64,000 nt of DNA from Mycolicibacterium sphagni (GCF_002250655.1 NZ_NOZR01000019.1:1-64000); one strand, 5' to 3'. Counted from the first letter of the stretch, positions 6,540 through 14,486 are shown. Notes: generated by a model not told the origin, from the letters alone. Program-made: numbers and translations.

Positions 6540-7395
6540 CGAGCGACTCCAACTGCGCCAGCGCCGCGCGCATCTCCGTGACCGCTCTCTCCAGCCGGTT
6601 CAACCCGTCCATTCGGTGGCTGTTCTGTGCACCCGCCAGGCGCCGGGCTGCGGCCTTCACGCCCAGCCCCATCTCCAGCGCCTCGCGGATCTGTGCGATC
6701 TCCGCGAGGGTCGCGTGGTTGAGCCAGCCGACCCGCGCTTCATCCCAGTTGATGTTGTGGCCCAAGGCTTTTTCCAACGCCTGCAGTCGCTGCCGGGTGG
6801 TGCTCAGGATCAATCCGTCGTTCTCGGCGCGGCCGAGCTCGGACTTGATGCGTTGCTGGACCCGGTCCTCGACCTCGGCCGTCGCGGCTCGGTGTGCATC
6901 GTCTTTGGCGGCGCTGATGGCCGCAGCCCGCAGAGTGTCCTGGCGGGCCATGATGGAACGCACCGCTTTCCACGACGGCTGGTGCTCGATCGTGGGTTTG
7001 CGGTCGGGTTTTTGGTGGACGGTCATGCGGGTCTTGCTGGTGCCGGGCGACATCAGCCCCCATCCGGCGGGCAGCTCCCCGTCGTGCACGAACGCCGGAT
7101 CCGACACCACCAGCCACCACTCGTGGCACTCGTCGGCCCAGCCGTCTGCCTTGCCCGGTTTGTTCAGCTCGTTCAGCCAGTCGGCGCGGCTGACCTTCAG
7201 CTCGTGGCCGACCAGGATTCGGCCGCTGGTGCTGGTGAACCCGACGTAGATGGCGTCGCAGCCGCCGGCCGCGGTGTTGCCGCCGTTCCACCCGACCTCG
7301 GGCAGGAAAATGCCGCCCGGCAGCGGGACGCCGGGCTTGATGTAGTGCCGCTTCAACAGCTCCAGCAGCTGGCCGGTCCGGATCGGCTCACCCAT
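6532..7395 (-). CDS. PD-(D/E)XK-like phage nuclease (predicted)
   Basis: A 287-residue product from the ATG at 7395. Residues about 25-75 contain PEVGWNGG, then GCDAIYVG and VGHELKVSRADW: a Glu, an Asp after a hydrophobic turn and an E-X-K on the next strand, the layout of restriction-endonuclease-fold nucleases. CHEWWLVVSDP follows, and the C-terminal half is a long helical region (residues about 150-280). The frame is open upstream to 7470, but the ATG at 7395, overlapping the previous stop by eight bases, fits the operon pattern. Probable role in phage DNA processing; the assignment rests on motif reading only. Confidence 0.6.
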   Translation of the reverse strand: MGEPIRTGQLLELLKRHYIKPGVPLPGGIFLPEVGWNGGNTAAGGCDAIYVGFTSTSGRILVGHELKVSRADWLNELNKPGKADGWADECHEWWLVVSDPAFVHDGELPAGWGLMSPGTSKTRMTVHQKPDRKPTIEHQPSWKAVRSIMARQDTLRAAAISAAKDDAHRAATAEVEDRVQQRIKSELGRAENDGLILSTTRQRLQALEKALGHNINWDEARVGWLNHATLAEIAQIREALEMGLGVKAAARRLAGAQNSHRMDGLNRLERAVTEMRAALAQLESLDV

Positions 7396-7846
7396 CGCGG
7401 CGCCGCTCCTTCTGCGCCCGCCGGTGCGCGAACAACGCCGCCTCCGAGGCCGCCGCCACCCGCTGGTCAAACTCCTCGCGATGCGCCTCGATCAGCGCGG
7501 CGATCGCGTGCAGCTCCGCGCTCATCAGGTCGACGTGCGGAGTCCGGGCAGGGTCGCGGTAGTCGAAGTAGACGATTCCGCCAGCGCCGCGGCGCATCTG
7601 GCGAGACAGCAGCGCGGTCGGGTTGGTCTCCCACGACTCCCGCGAACGGTCCGACGCTGTCTGCCAGCACGTCATGCACACCGTGAATGCGGTGCGCTGC
7701 TTGCCGTGCTCCTTGAGTCGCCACATCAGCTGGTCGCGGGTGATGTGCGATGCGACGTCGTCGAGCGTCCGGCCGCACTCGGTGAGATCGTCAGTGCGCC
7801 AGGGCAGCCGGTCCCGAACGACGTGGTCGCGAGGTTCGTCAGGCAT
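7388..7846 (-). CDS. phage protein, function unknown
   Basis: 152 residues from the ATG at 7846. It has single Cys residues around TECGRTLDD and a FTVCMTCWQTAS segment (CX2C), then a central QMRRGAGGIVYFDYRDP and a C-terminal charged helix rich in Arg and Glu ending KERRRDG. The CX2C plus upstream Cys suggest a zinc site. It overlaps both neighbours by eight bases. No recognised family. Confidence 0.72.
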   Translation of the reverse strand: MPDEPRDHVVRDRLPWRTDDLTECGRTLDDVASHITRDQLMWRLKEHGKQRTAFTVCMTCWQTASDRSRESWETNPTALLSRQMRRGAGGIVYFDYRDPARTPHVDLMSAELHAIAALIEAHREEFDQRVAAASEAALFAHRRAQKERRRDG

Positions 7847-8234
7847 TGGCCGACCATCCGAACACCCAACGCGACACCTCGACCACGTCCGCGCCACTGA
7901 AGCCGCGGCGGATCACCCGGATATCGGCCTCGTCCGTGACCACGATCTGCCGGTCTGGGTTGTGCCATTCGAGCCGGAGTGCGTGCTCCTCCATCAGACC
8001 TACTGGTGTATCGGTATAGGGCTCCCAGGGCTTTTCGCGCCGAGCGATAGCGCGCGCCAGGTACAGGGCCTCGATCAGTTCCGGCACCCACATCTCCGAG
8101 AAAGCCGAACGCAGCGCGCCGAATTCGAGCGTCCCAACCGGCCGCACGATGACGAGCACCACCCGCTGACCGTTGAAGTGGGTGTAGATCTCGTGCCCAC
8201 CGCCGGGCAGGTGAGCGACCGCGACGCTAGACAT
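7839..8234 (-). CDS. phage protein, function unknown
   Basis: 131 residues from the ATG at 8234, chosen because GAAGGAG lies at good spacing upstream; a longer in-frame start at 8261 lacks this. The N-terminal half is strand-rich (GGHEIYTHFNGQRVVLVIV), the middle a helix (ELIEALYLARAIA) and the C-terminus strands again (RQIVVTDEADIRVIRRGFSG). Overlaps neighbours by eight bases. No domain recognised. Confidence 0.7.
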   Translation of the reverse strand: MSSVAVAHLPGGGHEIYTHFNGQRVVLVIVRPVGTLEFGALRSAFSEMWVPELIEALYLARAIARREKPWEPYTDTPVGLMEEHALRLEWHNPDRQIVVTDEADIRVIRRGFSGADVVEVSRWVFGWSANA

Positions 8235-8910
8235 GCGTATCTCCTTCGGACGCCGCCTCACGCTCAGCGCGGACCTTCGCCCACTCGACCTTCAGCCACT
8301 CCTGCTTGCCGGCCGGGATCCGCGAGCCCTCAGGCAGCGACGCGAGATAGCGATCGGGGATAGTGGGCACATGCCGCCAGGCCCGGAACTTCCCGCAGAA
8401 CGCGCACTGGCCGTAGTCACCGTGGCTCAAGCCAGGGTTCTCGCACAGGCAGAGTCGGTGGGCGTGCTCAACGCTGGAGCAATCACCGTGCGCGATCGCG
8501 GATTCGCTCTGCCACCATCGTGTCTTCACGCGGGGGCGGAGAATGCCGTTCACGCTGCAGTTGACCGGGTCCGACTTGGTGTCCCGCCCGCCACACCAGG
8601 CGCATCGCGTCAGTAGGCGTCGGCGCCAGCGCTGCAACACATTCCACTGAATCCGCCAATGGTGGATATGCCACCGCCACCGGGTGCCCTTGCACTCACC
8701 CTGCAGAGCGTCGACGCCGTGCGGCTCAACGTGCCACACCGAAATCAGGGCTGGAAAGTAGAACTCACGGCCCGCCAACGTGACGAACGCCGGCACAAAC
8801 CAGCGGTGGCGCCACCGCCAACGCCAGCGGGGTTTGCCGGGCGCCACCATCCGTGAGCTTTCTGGCCACGGGCGCCGGATGTCGAACGCGAGAACCATCG
8901 GGTCATGCAT
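8227..8910 (-). CDS. Trp- and Cys-rich phage protein, possible zinc-binding
   Basis: 227 residues. The first 100 are unusually rich in Trp and Arg (KPRWRWRWRHRWFVPAF, RWRWHIHHWRIQWN). Then come CAWCGGRD, an HAHRLCLCEN region and QCAFCGKFRAW, giving CX2C pairs consistent with two zinc sites. The C-terminus is a charged helix with EWLKVEWAKVRAEREA. Probably nucleic-acid binding; the family is one I have seen only as hypothetical phage protein. Confidence 0.72.
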   Translation of the reverse strand: MHDPMVLAFDIRRPWPESSRMVAPGKPRWRWRWRHRWFVPAFVTLAGREFYFPALISVWHVEPHGVDALQGECKGTRWRWHIHHWRIQWNVLQRWRRRLLTRCAWCGGRDTKSDPVNCSVNGILRPRVKTRWWQSESAIAHGDCSSVEHAHRLCLCENPGLSHGDYGQCAFCGKFRAWRHVPTIPDRYLASLPEGSRIPAGKQEWLKVEWAKVRAEREAASEGDTHV

Positions 8911-9988
8911 GAGCTGCTACCTCCGGGTATTCGTCCCAAGTGCGGCCGTCGAGCTCGCGGCCGGCGGCCCTCTTGCCAGGCCGCCGCATCGCGGTCCAGC
9001 CGCCGTGTCCGCGCTCGAACGGGTTGAACGGGTTGTCGGGGTTGAGCGCTGTCCCGCCCGACAGGTGCAGCGCGCACCTGTTGCGGTTCTTCGCATCCCG
9101 CGGCACGTTGAGCACCCGATGGGATCCGCGATCGATGACGTCCTCGACCCACTCGCCCCACTGCTTGAACAGAAACGCGATGCCCGCCAGCTGGCACTGA
9201 TCCCGAAGCGACCGGGCCCAATCGGGGTGCATCGGCCGCGCCCCGGGCCCGGACTCGCCCCCGACGATCACCCAGTCGATCGCCACCTGGTCGTCGTAGC
9301 CGTACTCGTCTGGCCCCCAAGGTCCACCGGGGTTGTGCCAGCCCGTGCGAGTGATCGCTGGGCCGGGCTTCTCGACGTCGCCCAACAAGTCGATCGGGCC
9401 CAGCATCGGCTCGCACGAAAAAAACCGCACCGCAGCCGGAGTCGCCCGCAACGCCTCGCCGCGGATCTCGGCCCAGCGCTGGTTCTCCGCGCTGACACCC
9501 TGCCACACATTCGGTAGCGGCCAACGGTCGTAGGGATGGCCGGGGTGCGCCACTTTGCGCTTGTCGAGCTCGTACCGGCGGCCGATGTCATACCAGGCGT
9601 CATCGACCAGCGATTTGAACTCGGGGCTGCCGATCAGACTGCGCATGCGGGCGTGCCGTTTGGTGAGCAGCTGGAAGGTGTGCCAAGGGCTCCACGCCAT
9701 CACGCCCCACACTTGCGCGATGTACTCGTCGGGCACGCCGTCGTGGAACAGATCCGACATCGAGTTGACGAAGATCCGCCGCGGCCGGCGCCAACGTAGC
9801 GGTTGGTCCAGCTTCTCGGGCCGCAGCTGCAGATCGAACCCGTTCTCGTAGTAGTGGCCCGGCGTACCCCGGAATCGCTCAGAGAAGGTCTTGGCGTAGC
9901 AGTTGGTGCAGCCGTCTGACACGACGGTGCATCCGGTGACGGGATTCCAGGTGGCGTCGGTCCATTCGATGCCGGTGCGGTCGCTCAT
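8903..9988 (-). CDS. DUF5131 (phage Gp37/Gp68) family protein
   Basis: 361 residues beginning MSDRTGIEWTDATWNPVTGC. Cys20, Cys27 and Cys30 (CX6CX2C, in GCTVVSDGCTNCYA) are the conserved cluster of the phage Gp37/Gp68 family, proposed to be radical-SAM-like. Other family hallmarks are FVNSMSDLFHDGVPD, the PWHTFQLLTKRHARM segment, LPNVWQGVSAENQ, FFSCEPMLGPIDL and DWVIVGGESGPGARPMHPDW. The C-terminal RTWDEYPE tail is shared with the gene at 6237-6539. The biochemical role is unknown; a modification of nucleotide or nucleic acid is a reasonable guess. Confidence 0.88.
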   Translation of the reverse strand: MSDRTGIEWTDATWNPVTGCTVVSDGCTNCYAKTFSERFRGTPGHYYENGFDLQLRPEKLDQPLRWRRPRRIFVNSMSDLFHDGVPDEYIAQVWGVMAWSPWHTFQLLTKRHARMRSLIGSPEFKSLVDDAWYDIGRRYELDKRKVAHPGHPYDRWPLPNVWQGVSAENQRWAEIRGEALRATPAAVRFFSCEPMLGPIDLLGDVEKPGPAITRTGWHNPGGPWGPDEYGYDDQVAIDWVIVGGESGPGARPMHPDWARSLRDQCQLAGIAFLFKQWGEWVEDVIDRGSHRVLNVPRDAKNRNRCALHLSGGTALNPDNPFNPFERGHGGWTAMRRPGKRAAGRELDGRTWDEYPEVAAHA

Positions 9989-10248
9989 TCGACGCTCCCC
10001 GCTTCAGCCGGCCAGACTGGTCGGAGGTCGACGTAGTCGCCGCGGCAAACCACTTCGGCGATGTCGTTGCGGGTGTGGCGTTTATCCCACTCCGCGGTGA
10101 CAGCGAAGTAGCCCCACGTGACCGCTCCGATAGCACTGATGGCCAAGGCGATCCCGGCTGGCTTGGGCATTCCGGCCGCCCAGAAGGTGACCGCTGGGAT
10201 CAGCCAGAACAGGGTGGTGGTGATCGCTACCGCGTGCAGTCGGCTCAT
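9985..10248 (-). CDS. small phage membrane protein
   Basis: 87 residues from the ATG at 10248, overlapping the upstream stop (ATGA). Two hydrophobic segments (residues about 5-26, TTTLFWLIPAVTFWAAG, and 31-51, GIALAISAIGAVTWGYFAV) form a helical hairpin, followed by a soluble tail DIAEVVCRGDYVDLRPVW. A longer frame to 11043 crosses two other genes and is rejected. Prophage membrane proteins expressed early may act in superinfection exclusion, but nothing here proves that. Confidence 0.72.
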   Translation of the reverse strand: MSRLHAVAITTTLFWLIPAVTFWAAGMPKPAGIALAISAIGAVTWGYFAVTAEWDKRHTRNDIAEVVCRGDYVDLRPVWPAEAGSVE

Positions 10249-10610
10249 GCGGTGCGCCCCTGCGCTACGGGGAGTTGATGCACCCAGCTGAAGATGTCGT
10301 CGATCCTGCGGTCCAACGGGATTCCCGCCAACGCGACCATGAGGAGCCGCTGTAATTCGCTGGCGGGGACAGCTGTCAGGTAGTCCCACACCAGCAGCGG
10401 GTCCACGTCCTGCATCTGGCAGGCGAGGTCGGCGACGATCGCCGCCCGCGTCTCGTAGGCTTCCTCGTCGACCCCGGTGACCGGAACGAGTTGCCAGCTC
10501 ATCCGGCACTGGATATCCCCGCGGGGGACGATCGAGTGGATGGCGTAGCGGCGGGCCCGTATCGGGACGCCGCGGCGGCAGCGGGGGCATGTGATGCGTT
10601 CGTAGCTCAT
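10245..10610 (-). CDS. phage protein with N-terminal CX2C
   Basis: 121 residues from the ATG at 10610 (ATGA overlap). It starts MSYERITCPRCRRGVPIRAR, a half zinc ribbon, with a further Cys in GDIQCRMSW. The middle is an acidic helix (EAYETRAAIVADLACQMQD) and the C-terminus a Leu-rich helix (ELQRLLMVALAGIPL). Could be a small transcription or replication accessory protein; function unknown. Confidence 0.72.
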   Translation of the reverse strand: MSYERITCPRCRRGVPIRARRYAIHSIVPRGDIQCRMSWQLVPVTGVDEEAYETRAAIVADLACQMQDVDPLLVWDYLTAVPASELQRLLMVALAGIPLDRRIDDIFSWVHQLPVAQGRTA

Positions 10611-11122
10611 CGCGTTGACTCCGGCTTGTGCTGTGCGAGGTATTCGCGCATCTCGTCGGCCGAGGCGAACCCGTACTCGGTGGCCAGCTCGTTCGCTGCG
10701 GCCACTTTCGCTGCAGCCCATTGCTTCTCGTTGACCTCGTGGGCTGCGGCGCGGGCCTTGTAGTACTCGGTTTTGTCGGCGAGGCGGTTGATCCAGTCCT
10801 TGCCCCAGGTGCTGCCGACCTCGCGTCCGTGCTGCATTGCCCCGTTCGGGAAATAGCTCTGCAGTTGGTCGAGGTCGCCGCGCAGATAGGCGTGGTAGAT
10901 GTCTCGAAGCCCAAGGGCTTGAAGTGCGCCGTAGGTGAATCCGGCGAACTTCGACAGCAGCGCAATGTCCTCGCGGGCGATGCCGAGCTCGCGCTCAGCT
11001 TTCTCCCCCGCGGCGAGCGCTGCGTACATCCTCGCCCAACCAACCCGGCGAGACGCCTCGGTGGAGTGGACCGACTTCGTCAGCGCGGCGACAACATCAG
11101 CGTCGGCAAGTGCGGCGGTCAT
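10607..11122 (-). CDS. phage protein, function unknown
   Basis: 171 residues, largely helical: MTAALADADVVAALTKSV, then WARMYAALAAGEKAERELG, FAGFTYGALQALGLRDIYHA and a C-terminal basic helix YYKARAAAHEVNEKQW with a final EYGFASADEMREYLAQH that resembles a small protein-binding helix pair. Overlaps both neighbours by four bases. No family recognised. Confidence 0.72.
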   Translation of the reverse strand: MTAALADADVVAALTKSVHSTEASRRVGWARMYAALAAGEKAERELGIAREDIALLSKFAGFTYGALQALGLRDIYHAYLRGDLDQLQSYFPNGAMQHGREVGSTWGKDWINRLADKTEYYKARAAAHEVNEKQWAAAKVAAANELATEYGFASADEMREYLAQHKPESTR

Positions 11123-11361
11123 CGGGCGGCCTTCCAGGTGCCTGCGCCTTTGCGACGGTGCTCCTCAGCGATGTCCTGGGCGCGGCGCGGCGACGGGACG
11201 AACGGGCCTTCGTAGCAGGGATCATCGATGGTCTCGCCGTCGACGACACGCTGATTCACCCGCACCTGGCACACCGGCCGGTACGTCCGTCCGAACAGCG
11301 GGTTGTCGTCGGGCATCACCACGACCTCGTGGCGGGCAGTGCGGGAAGGGTTGAGGCTCAT
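11119..11361 (-). CDS. small phage protein, function unknown
   Basis: 80 residues; ATG at 11361 follows directly after the upstream TAG. Strand-rich centre (VCQVRVNQRVVDGETI) with two Cys (PVCQV and DPCYEGPF) and a basic C-terminus EEHRRKGAGTWKAAR. It overlaps the next gene by four bases. No recognised domain. Confidence 0.7.
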   Translation of the reverse strand: MSLNPSRTARHEVVVMPDDNPLFGRTYRPVCQVRVNQRVVDGETIDDPCYEGPFVPSPRRAQDIAEEHRRKGAGTWKAAR

Positions 11362-11571
11362 CTAGTCCTCCCCCTTGAGCCGGTTCGCTGTGCTCGCCGA
11401 CAGCGTGAATTGACCTCGCCCGTAACCCTGCTTCGGGCAGTCGTGGGTGATCGTGATCAACGCGTTCACGGACATCCGGTTCTGGTTGCGGATCTCATCG
11501 AGGAACTCCTGAATCTCGCCGACGCTGAACTCGTAATCGGTGAGGACGACTTGCACTTCGTTCTCGGCCAT
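11362..11571 (-). CDS. small phage protein, function unknown
   Basis: 69 residues, acidic N-terminus (MAENEVQVVLTDYEFSVGE), a helix EIQEFLDEIRNQNRM and a strand-rich end. ATG at 11571 directly follows the stop of the 35-residue membrane peptide gene. No family recognised. Confidence 0.7.
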   Translation of the reverse strand: MAENEVQVVLTDYEFSVGEIQEFLDEIRNQNRMSVNALITITHDCPKQGYGRGQFTLSASTANRLKGED

Positions 11572-11679
11572 CTACCCCAGCCCCCACGCTCGCGCGACAC
11601 CGCCGGCGAAGATCGCGGCGGCGATCAGCCACCCGAACACCACCAGCCACCAGAACCGCTGCACTGTGCGGGATCTCAT
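11572..11679 (-). CDS. 35-residue single-span membrane peptide
   Basis: ATG at 11679 overlaps the clamp gene stop (ATGA) and the TAG at 11572-11574 directly precedes the next ATG, filling the gap exactly. After a basic RSRTVQRF start, one hydrophobic helix of about 19 residues (WWLVVFGWLIAAAIFAGGV) spans the membrane. Such peptides in phage operons may modulate host envelope or channels; function unknown. Confidence 0.6.
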   Translation of the reverse strand: MRSRTVQRFWWLVVFGWLIAAAIFAGGVARAWGLG

Positions 11680-12416
11680 GACGCCTTCTTCGCGGCGGTC
11701 TTAGGTGCAGCCTTTTTTGCCGGGGCCGCCGCCTTCGCCTTGGGTGGTGCGGGCGCAATCCATTCAGGCGACTGCCATTCCGGATCGTCGGAGCCGAGAC
11801 GCACCGGCATGATCGCGCCGATGAATTGGGTTCCGGCCGACACCATGGCTGGCTTTGTTGGCCCGGAGAACTTGATGGCGATCCGGCTGGCACCGTGGAC
11901 GCGGCTGAACCTTGCCAGGAGGGCAGGGTCGTAGCCGATGACCTTGGTTGGCGTGTCGTCGGCGGTGGGAGTGACCAGCTTCCGCCAGTCGGGGAAGTCG
12001 ACCTCGGAATGGAGCATGGGCAGTGTCAGCGCCTCACCTGACGTGAAGGCGAAAGACAGCTTGCCGCTCGTCAACTTGATCGCGACGCTGTTGAACGCTT
12101 CCCTGCAGGACTTCGCAATTCGTGCCACCAGCTGCGCCTGGCCCAGTTTCAAGGTCGCCTCAAACTCGGGTCCGTCGCCGTCGTTGTAGCTGGCCATCGA
12201 CGCGCCCAGGGTGAACCGATCCGTGGCCACCGCGATCAGCTGCTTCGCGGTCGACTCCAGCCGGATCGCGTTGATCATCGGGAGCGATGTGTCGCGGCTG
12301 GCGAACAGCGCGGCGTCGTCGATCACTCTCGACAGCTCCGCTGCCGTGATCGTGCCCACTGGTGATTTAGAATTGGTGCTCGGCACTGCACTTCCCTTCG
12401 TTGTTGTGGTGTCCAT
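11676..12416 (-). CDS. phage DNA polymerase III sliding-clamp (DnaN-like) protein
   Basis: 246 residues. TAAELSRVIDDAALFASRD, LPMINAIRLES and LIAVATDRFTLG follow the beta-clamp repeat pattern (helix, then strand, then the ATDR loop). The C-terminal core ends FIGAIMPVRL, matching the Met-Pro-(M/V)-Arg-Leu hallmark of bacterial clamps. It is followed by a basic Ala/Lys/Pro tail (AKAAAPAKKAAPKTAAKKAS). At about 205 folded residues it has room for two of the three domains of host DnaN. A GTG at 12386 with GAAGGGAA upstream is a better-spaced start than the ATG at 12416. Likely tethers polymerase or other phage proteins on DNA. Confidence 0.82.
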   Translation of the reverse strand: MDTTTTKGSAVPSTNSKSPVGTITAAELSRVIDDAALFASRDTSLPMINAIRLESTAKQLIAVATDRFTLGASMASYNDGDGPEFEATLKLGQAQLVARIAKSCREAFNSVAIKLTSGKLSFAFTSGEALTLPMLHSEVDFPDWRKLVTPTADDTPTKVIGYDPALLARFSRVHGASRIAIKFSGPTKPAMVSAGTQFIGAIMPVRLGSDDPEWQSPEWIAPAPPKAKAAAPAKKAAPKTAAKKAS

Positions 12417-12445
12417 GGCCCCGGCTGGTGAGACAGCGCGGGGCC
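12417..12445. repeat. short hairpin before the clamp gene
   Basis: GGCCCCG (12417-12423) and CGGGGCC (12439-12445) form a 7-bp stem with a 15-base loop between the stop of the upstream gene and the ATG at 12416. It would mask that ATG, another reason to prefer the GTG at 12386. Confidence 0.45.
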
Positions 12446-12448
12446 GCT

Positions 12449-13051
12449 TTACTTCGGATCGTGAATCGGGCAGTCGGCGGCTTCAGCCTCGCCGATGCCG
12501 GGCCCGACTCCACCGGCACCGGCGGGCTGCTTTTGGGATACGTCCATCGGGGCGGCAGCGTCTTCGACACATCCCAGGAGACGTCGATATGTCTCGGGAT
12601 TGCGGGTGAGCCGCTCGGCAGGCTCGACCCATTCGGCTGGTCCGCCGTCGGCGTACCAGGCGCCAAAACTGCTGTACGACTGGATAAAACCTGGACGGCC
12701 GATCGCTTCGGGGTAGATGTCAGGGCGCTCCCCTAACGGTTCCCCGTGTTCTGCTTCGAACTCCTCCTGCAGACGGCGATAGACGGGGTGCACTGCGCGC
12801 GAATGGTCCTCGCCGGCTGCGAAAACCAGCGGAGAGGGGCCCCGTGGTACCCACAGCTCGTCGGGCAGCTGGTTGGGCTCGACGTCGGCGACATCCCGCA
12901 TCGCCAAGTAGGCGCGGCACTCCCGCTCGACCCTTGCCGGCCACGCGGCGCTGAATAGATGATGGGCAGCTGTGAAGACGACCCTCAGCCCAATACCGGC
13001 AGCCACCAGGGCATCCGAGATCGTGTTGTCGATGCGTTCACCGATGGTCAT
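12449..13051 (-). CDS. phage protein, function unknown
   Basis: 200 residues from the ATG at 13051, which overlaps the previous stop. N-terminal helices (MTIGERIDNTISDALVAAG and a hydrophobic IGLRVVFTAAHHLFSAAW), a central WVPRGPSPLVFAAGEDHSR, then VHPVYRRLQEEFEAEHGE and a Gly/Pro-rich tail. The His/Glu spacing hints at a helical bundle, but no enzyme motif is secure. Confidence 0.7.
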   Translation of the reverse strand: MTIGERIDNTISDALVAAGIGLRVVFTAAHHLFSAAWPARVERECRAYLAMRDVADVEPNQLPDELWVPRGPSPLVFAAGEDHSRAVHPVYRRLQEEFEAEHGEPLGERPDIYPEAIGRPGFIQSYSSFGAWYADGGPAEWVEPAERLTRNPETYRRLLGCVEDAAAPMDVSQKQPAGAGGVGPGIGEAEAADCPIHDPK

Positions 13052-13182
13052 CACCGCACCCCAGCTCGCGCGGGCCCGTCTGGTACCACCTGGATGCCGC
13101 ACTCAATGACCACGTCGTCATCGACAACAGGCGTTGCTTCAATATCTTTCGCGTCGACCACGCGATGAGCAGCGGGGGTCAC
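13051..13182 (-). CDS. 43-residue phage mini-protein, GTG start
   Basis: GTG at 13182 overlaps the upstream stop (GTGA) and the final TGA overlaps the next ATG (TGATG). Product TPAAHRVVDAKDIEATPVVD followed by DDVVIECGIQVVPDGPARAGVR: acidic, strand-like, one Cys. The exact fit between two stops and starts supports it. Function unknown. Confidence 0.52.
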   Translation of the reverse strand: MTPAAHRVVDAKDIEATPVVDDDVVIECGIQVVPDGPARAGVR

Positions 13183-13319
13183 GGCTCACGCTCCCCTTCA
13201 GCCTCTGCCCGCAACTTGCTCCCGGCGACGACGATCCCGGCTATCCACCCCAGGCCGAACACCACGCTTGCGGCCAGCCAAACACCAAGGCTCGCAAGGA
13301 TCCACAACAAGGTGTTCAT
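13179..13319 (-). CDS. 46-residue phage membrane peptide
   Basis: Starts at the ATG at 13319 inside the stop of the excisionase-like gene (TGATG). One long hydrophobic helix (residues 2-32, with a GLG and a GIVVAG kink) followed by a charged KLRAEAEGEREP tail, so probably N-out/C-in with one or two passes. Function unknown; a toxin- or exclusion-type role is possible. Confidence 0.62.
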   Translation of the reverse strand: MNTLLWILASLGVWLAASVVFGLGWIAGIVVAGSKLRAEAEGEREP

Positions 13320-13504
13320 CACCCCTCCACAGAGGTTTTGAGGGATCCGGCGTAGCGCTGGAGCTCGTCGGCTGTGTACTTCCACTCCCGGCCGTCTTGG
13401 ACGGCCACCAGCAGTCGAGCGCGCCGGAGTTCGTCGATGCGCCGCTCGCTGGTGGAGAGCGCCTCGGCGGCAGCCGGCTTGTCGTAGAGAATCCGCGCGG
13501 TCAT
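13319..13504 (-). CDS. excisionase-like winged-helix DNA-binding protein
   Basis: 61 residues from the ATG at 13504 (ATGA overlap with the antirepressor stop). The sequence ILYDKPAAAEALSTSERRID then ELRRARLLVAVQDGREWKYT is the MerR/Xis-type HTH_17 fold: recognition helix after the STSERRID turn and a wing with the basic-aromatic REWKYT. Such proteins bend attachment-site DNA for excision or act as early regulators. Its place beside the antirepressor and Cro-like genes suits a recombination directionality factor. Confidence 0.72.
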   Translation of the reverse strand: MTARILYDKPAAAEALSTSERRIDELRRARLLVAVQDGREWKYTADELQRYAGSLKTSVEG

Positions 13505-14421
13505 GCGCCCAGCCCCTTGATCTCGTCGTTCGAAATGAGGACCAGGCCGGTGCTGTGGGTGTTTACCGGAAGCCCCTCGGCCGCAAGGGCATCCCGGAGT
13601 TCGATCTCTCGCTGCGGTCTGACGCGCGGCTGAAAGCGACGCTTGCCGCCATGCAGGCCGGTGTCGTGCTCGTAGATGAAGGGCCGACCCTTGTAGGTGG
13701 GTTTGCGGTGGTCGTGGCCGTTGCGGATGTCGCCGTTGTCCAACACGCGGCTGCCGCGCTGGTCGATCAACCACCGCTTGGCGTAGAGGTGCTCGAAGAA
13801 GTCGGTGTGCCGCACCTCGGAGAAGTACTTCTTGCCGAAGTCGGTCAGCAGGATGCCGTCACCGCCCTCGATCGCGCGGCGGTGCCGCTGTTCGATCTCG
13901 AAGCGCTTCTCCGCCTGATCGGCGCGCGCGGTCGCGGCTTCGACACGCTCCTCCGCGTCCACAAGTCGGCGGGCGTACTCCAACGGGGTGAGCGGCTGGA
14001 CCTCGTTGGCGGTTCGGCGCAGCTCGGAGAACGCCCGCACCAACCGCTTTTTGAAGTCCTTGACGATCTCGTTGTTGCGCATATAGGTCAGCAGCAGGGT
14101 CGCGTGTTCTTCGTTGAGGATCGCGACCCGGCGGTGCTGGACACCGCCGGCGGTGTCGAAGGGTTGCATTTCAAATGCGACCCCTCCGAACTCCTCGAAG
14201 TCGGCCAGGTTCTCGCCAATCAACTGAAGCACCGCGCGGTGCTCATTACGCGTGCCGTTGGCGACCCGCATCGACGTGGTCGTAGCAATTCCGTCTTCGG
14301 ACGTTTGGACGATCGGACTGGTGCGCTCGAGCGCGGCCCACGTCCCGGACACTCCGTCCGTCTCGGGGATGCGGGGTCCGGTCACCACAGGGCGGGAGTT
14401 GGTAGGCTCAGTCTTTGACAT
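13501..14421 (-). CDS. phage antirepressor (Rha-type N-terminus, KilA-C-like C-terminus)
   Basis: 306 residues. Residues about 55-130 match the phage pRha regulatory domain: RNEHRAVLQLIGENLADFEE, a strand pair, ILNEEHATLLLTYMRNNE, then KDFKKRLVRAFSELRR. A Glu/Arg-rich linker (residues about 145-185) leads to a C-terminal domain resembling KilA-C/ANT (LLTDFGKKYFSE, AKRWLIDQRG, KPTYKGRPFIYE). These proteins counteract the repressor to favour lytic growth. First long gene downstream of the Cro-like regulator. Confidence 0.85.
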   Translation of the reverse strand: MSKTEPTNSRPVVTGPRIPETDGVSGTWAALERTSPIVQTSEDGIATTTSMRVANGTRNEHRAVLQLIGENLADFEEFGGVAFEMQPFDTAGGVQHRRVAILNEEHATLLLTYMRNNEIVKDFKKRLVRAFSELRRTANEVQPLTPLEYARRLVDAEERVEAATARADQAEKRFEIEQRHRRAIEGGDGILLTDFGKKYFSEVRHTDFFEHLYAKRWLIDQRGSRVLDNGDIRNGHDHRKPTYKGRPFIYEHDTGLHGGKRRFQPRVRPQREIELRDALAAEGLPVNTHSTGLVLISNDEIKGLGA

Positions 14422-14486
14422 TCCGATCCTTTCTCTCGGTTGTCGGTGGCCTTCACCCCTGCCCGGGTGGAGGCCGTTTTCTTGTT

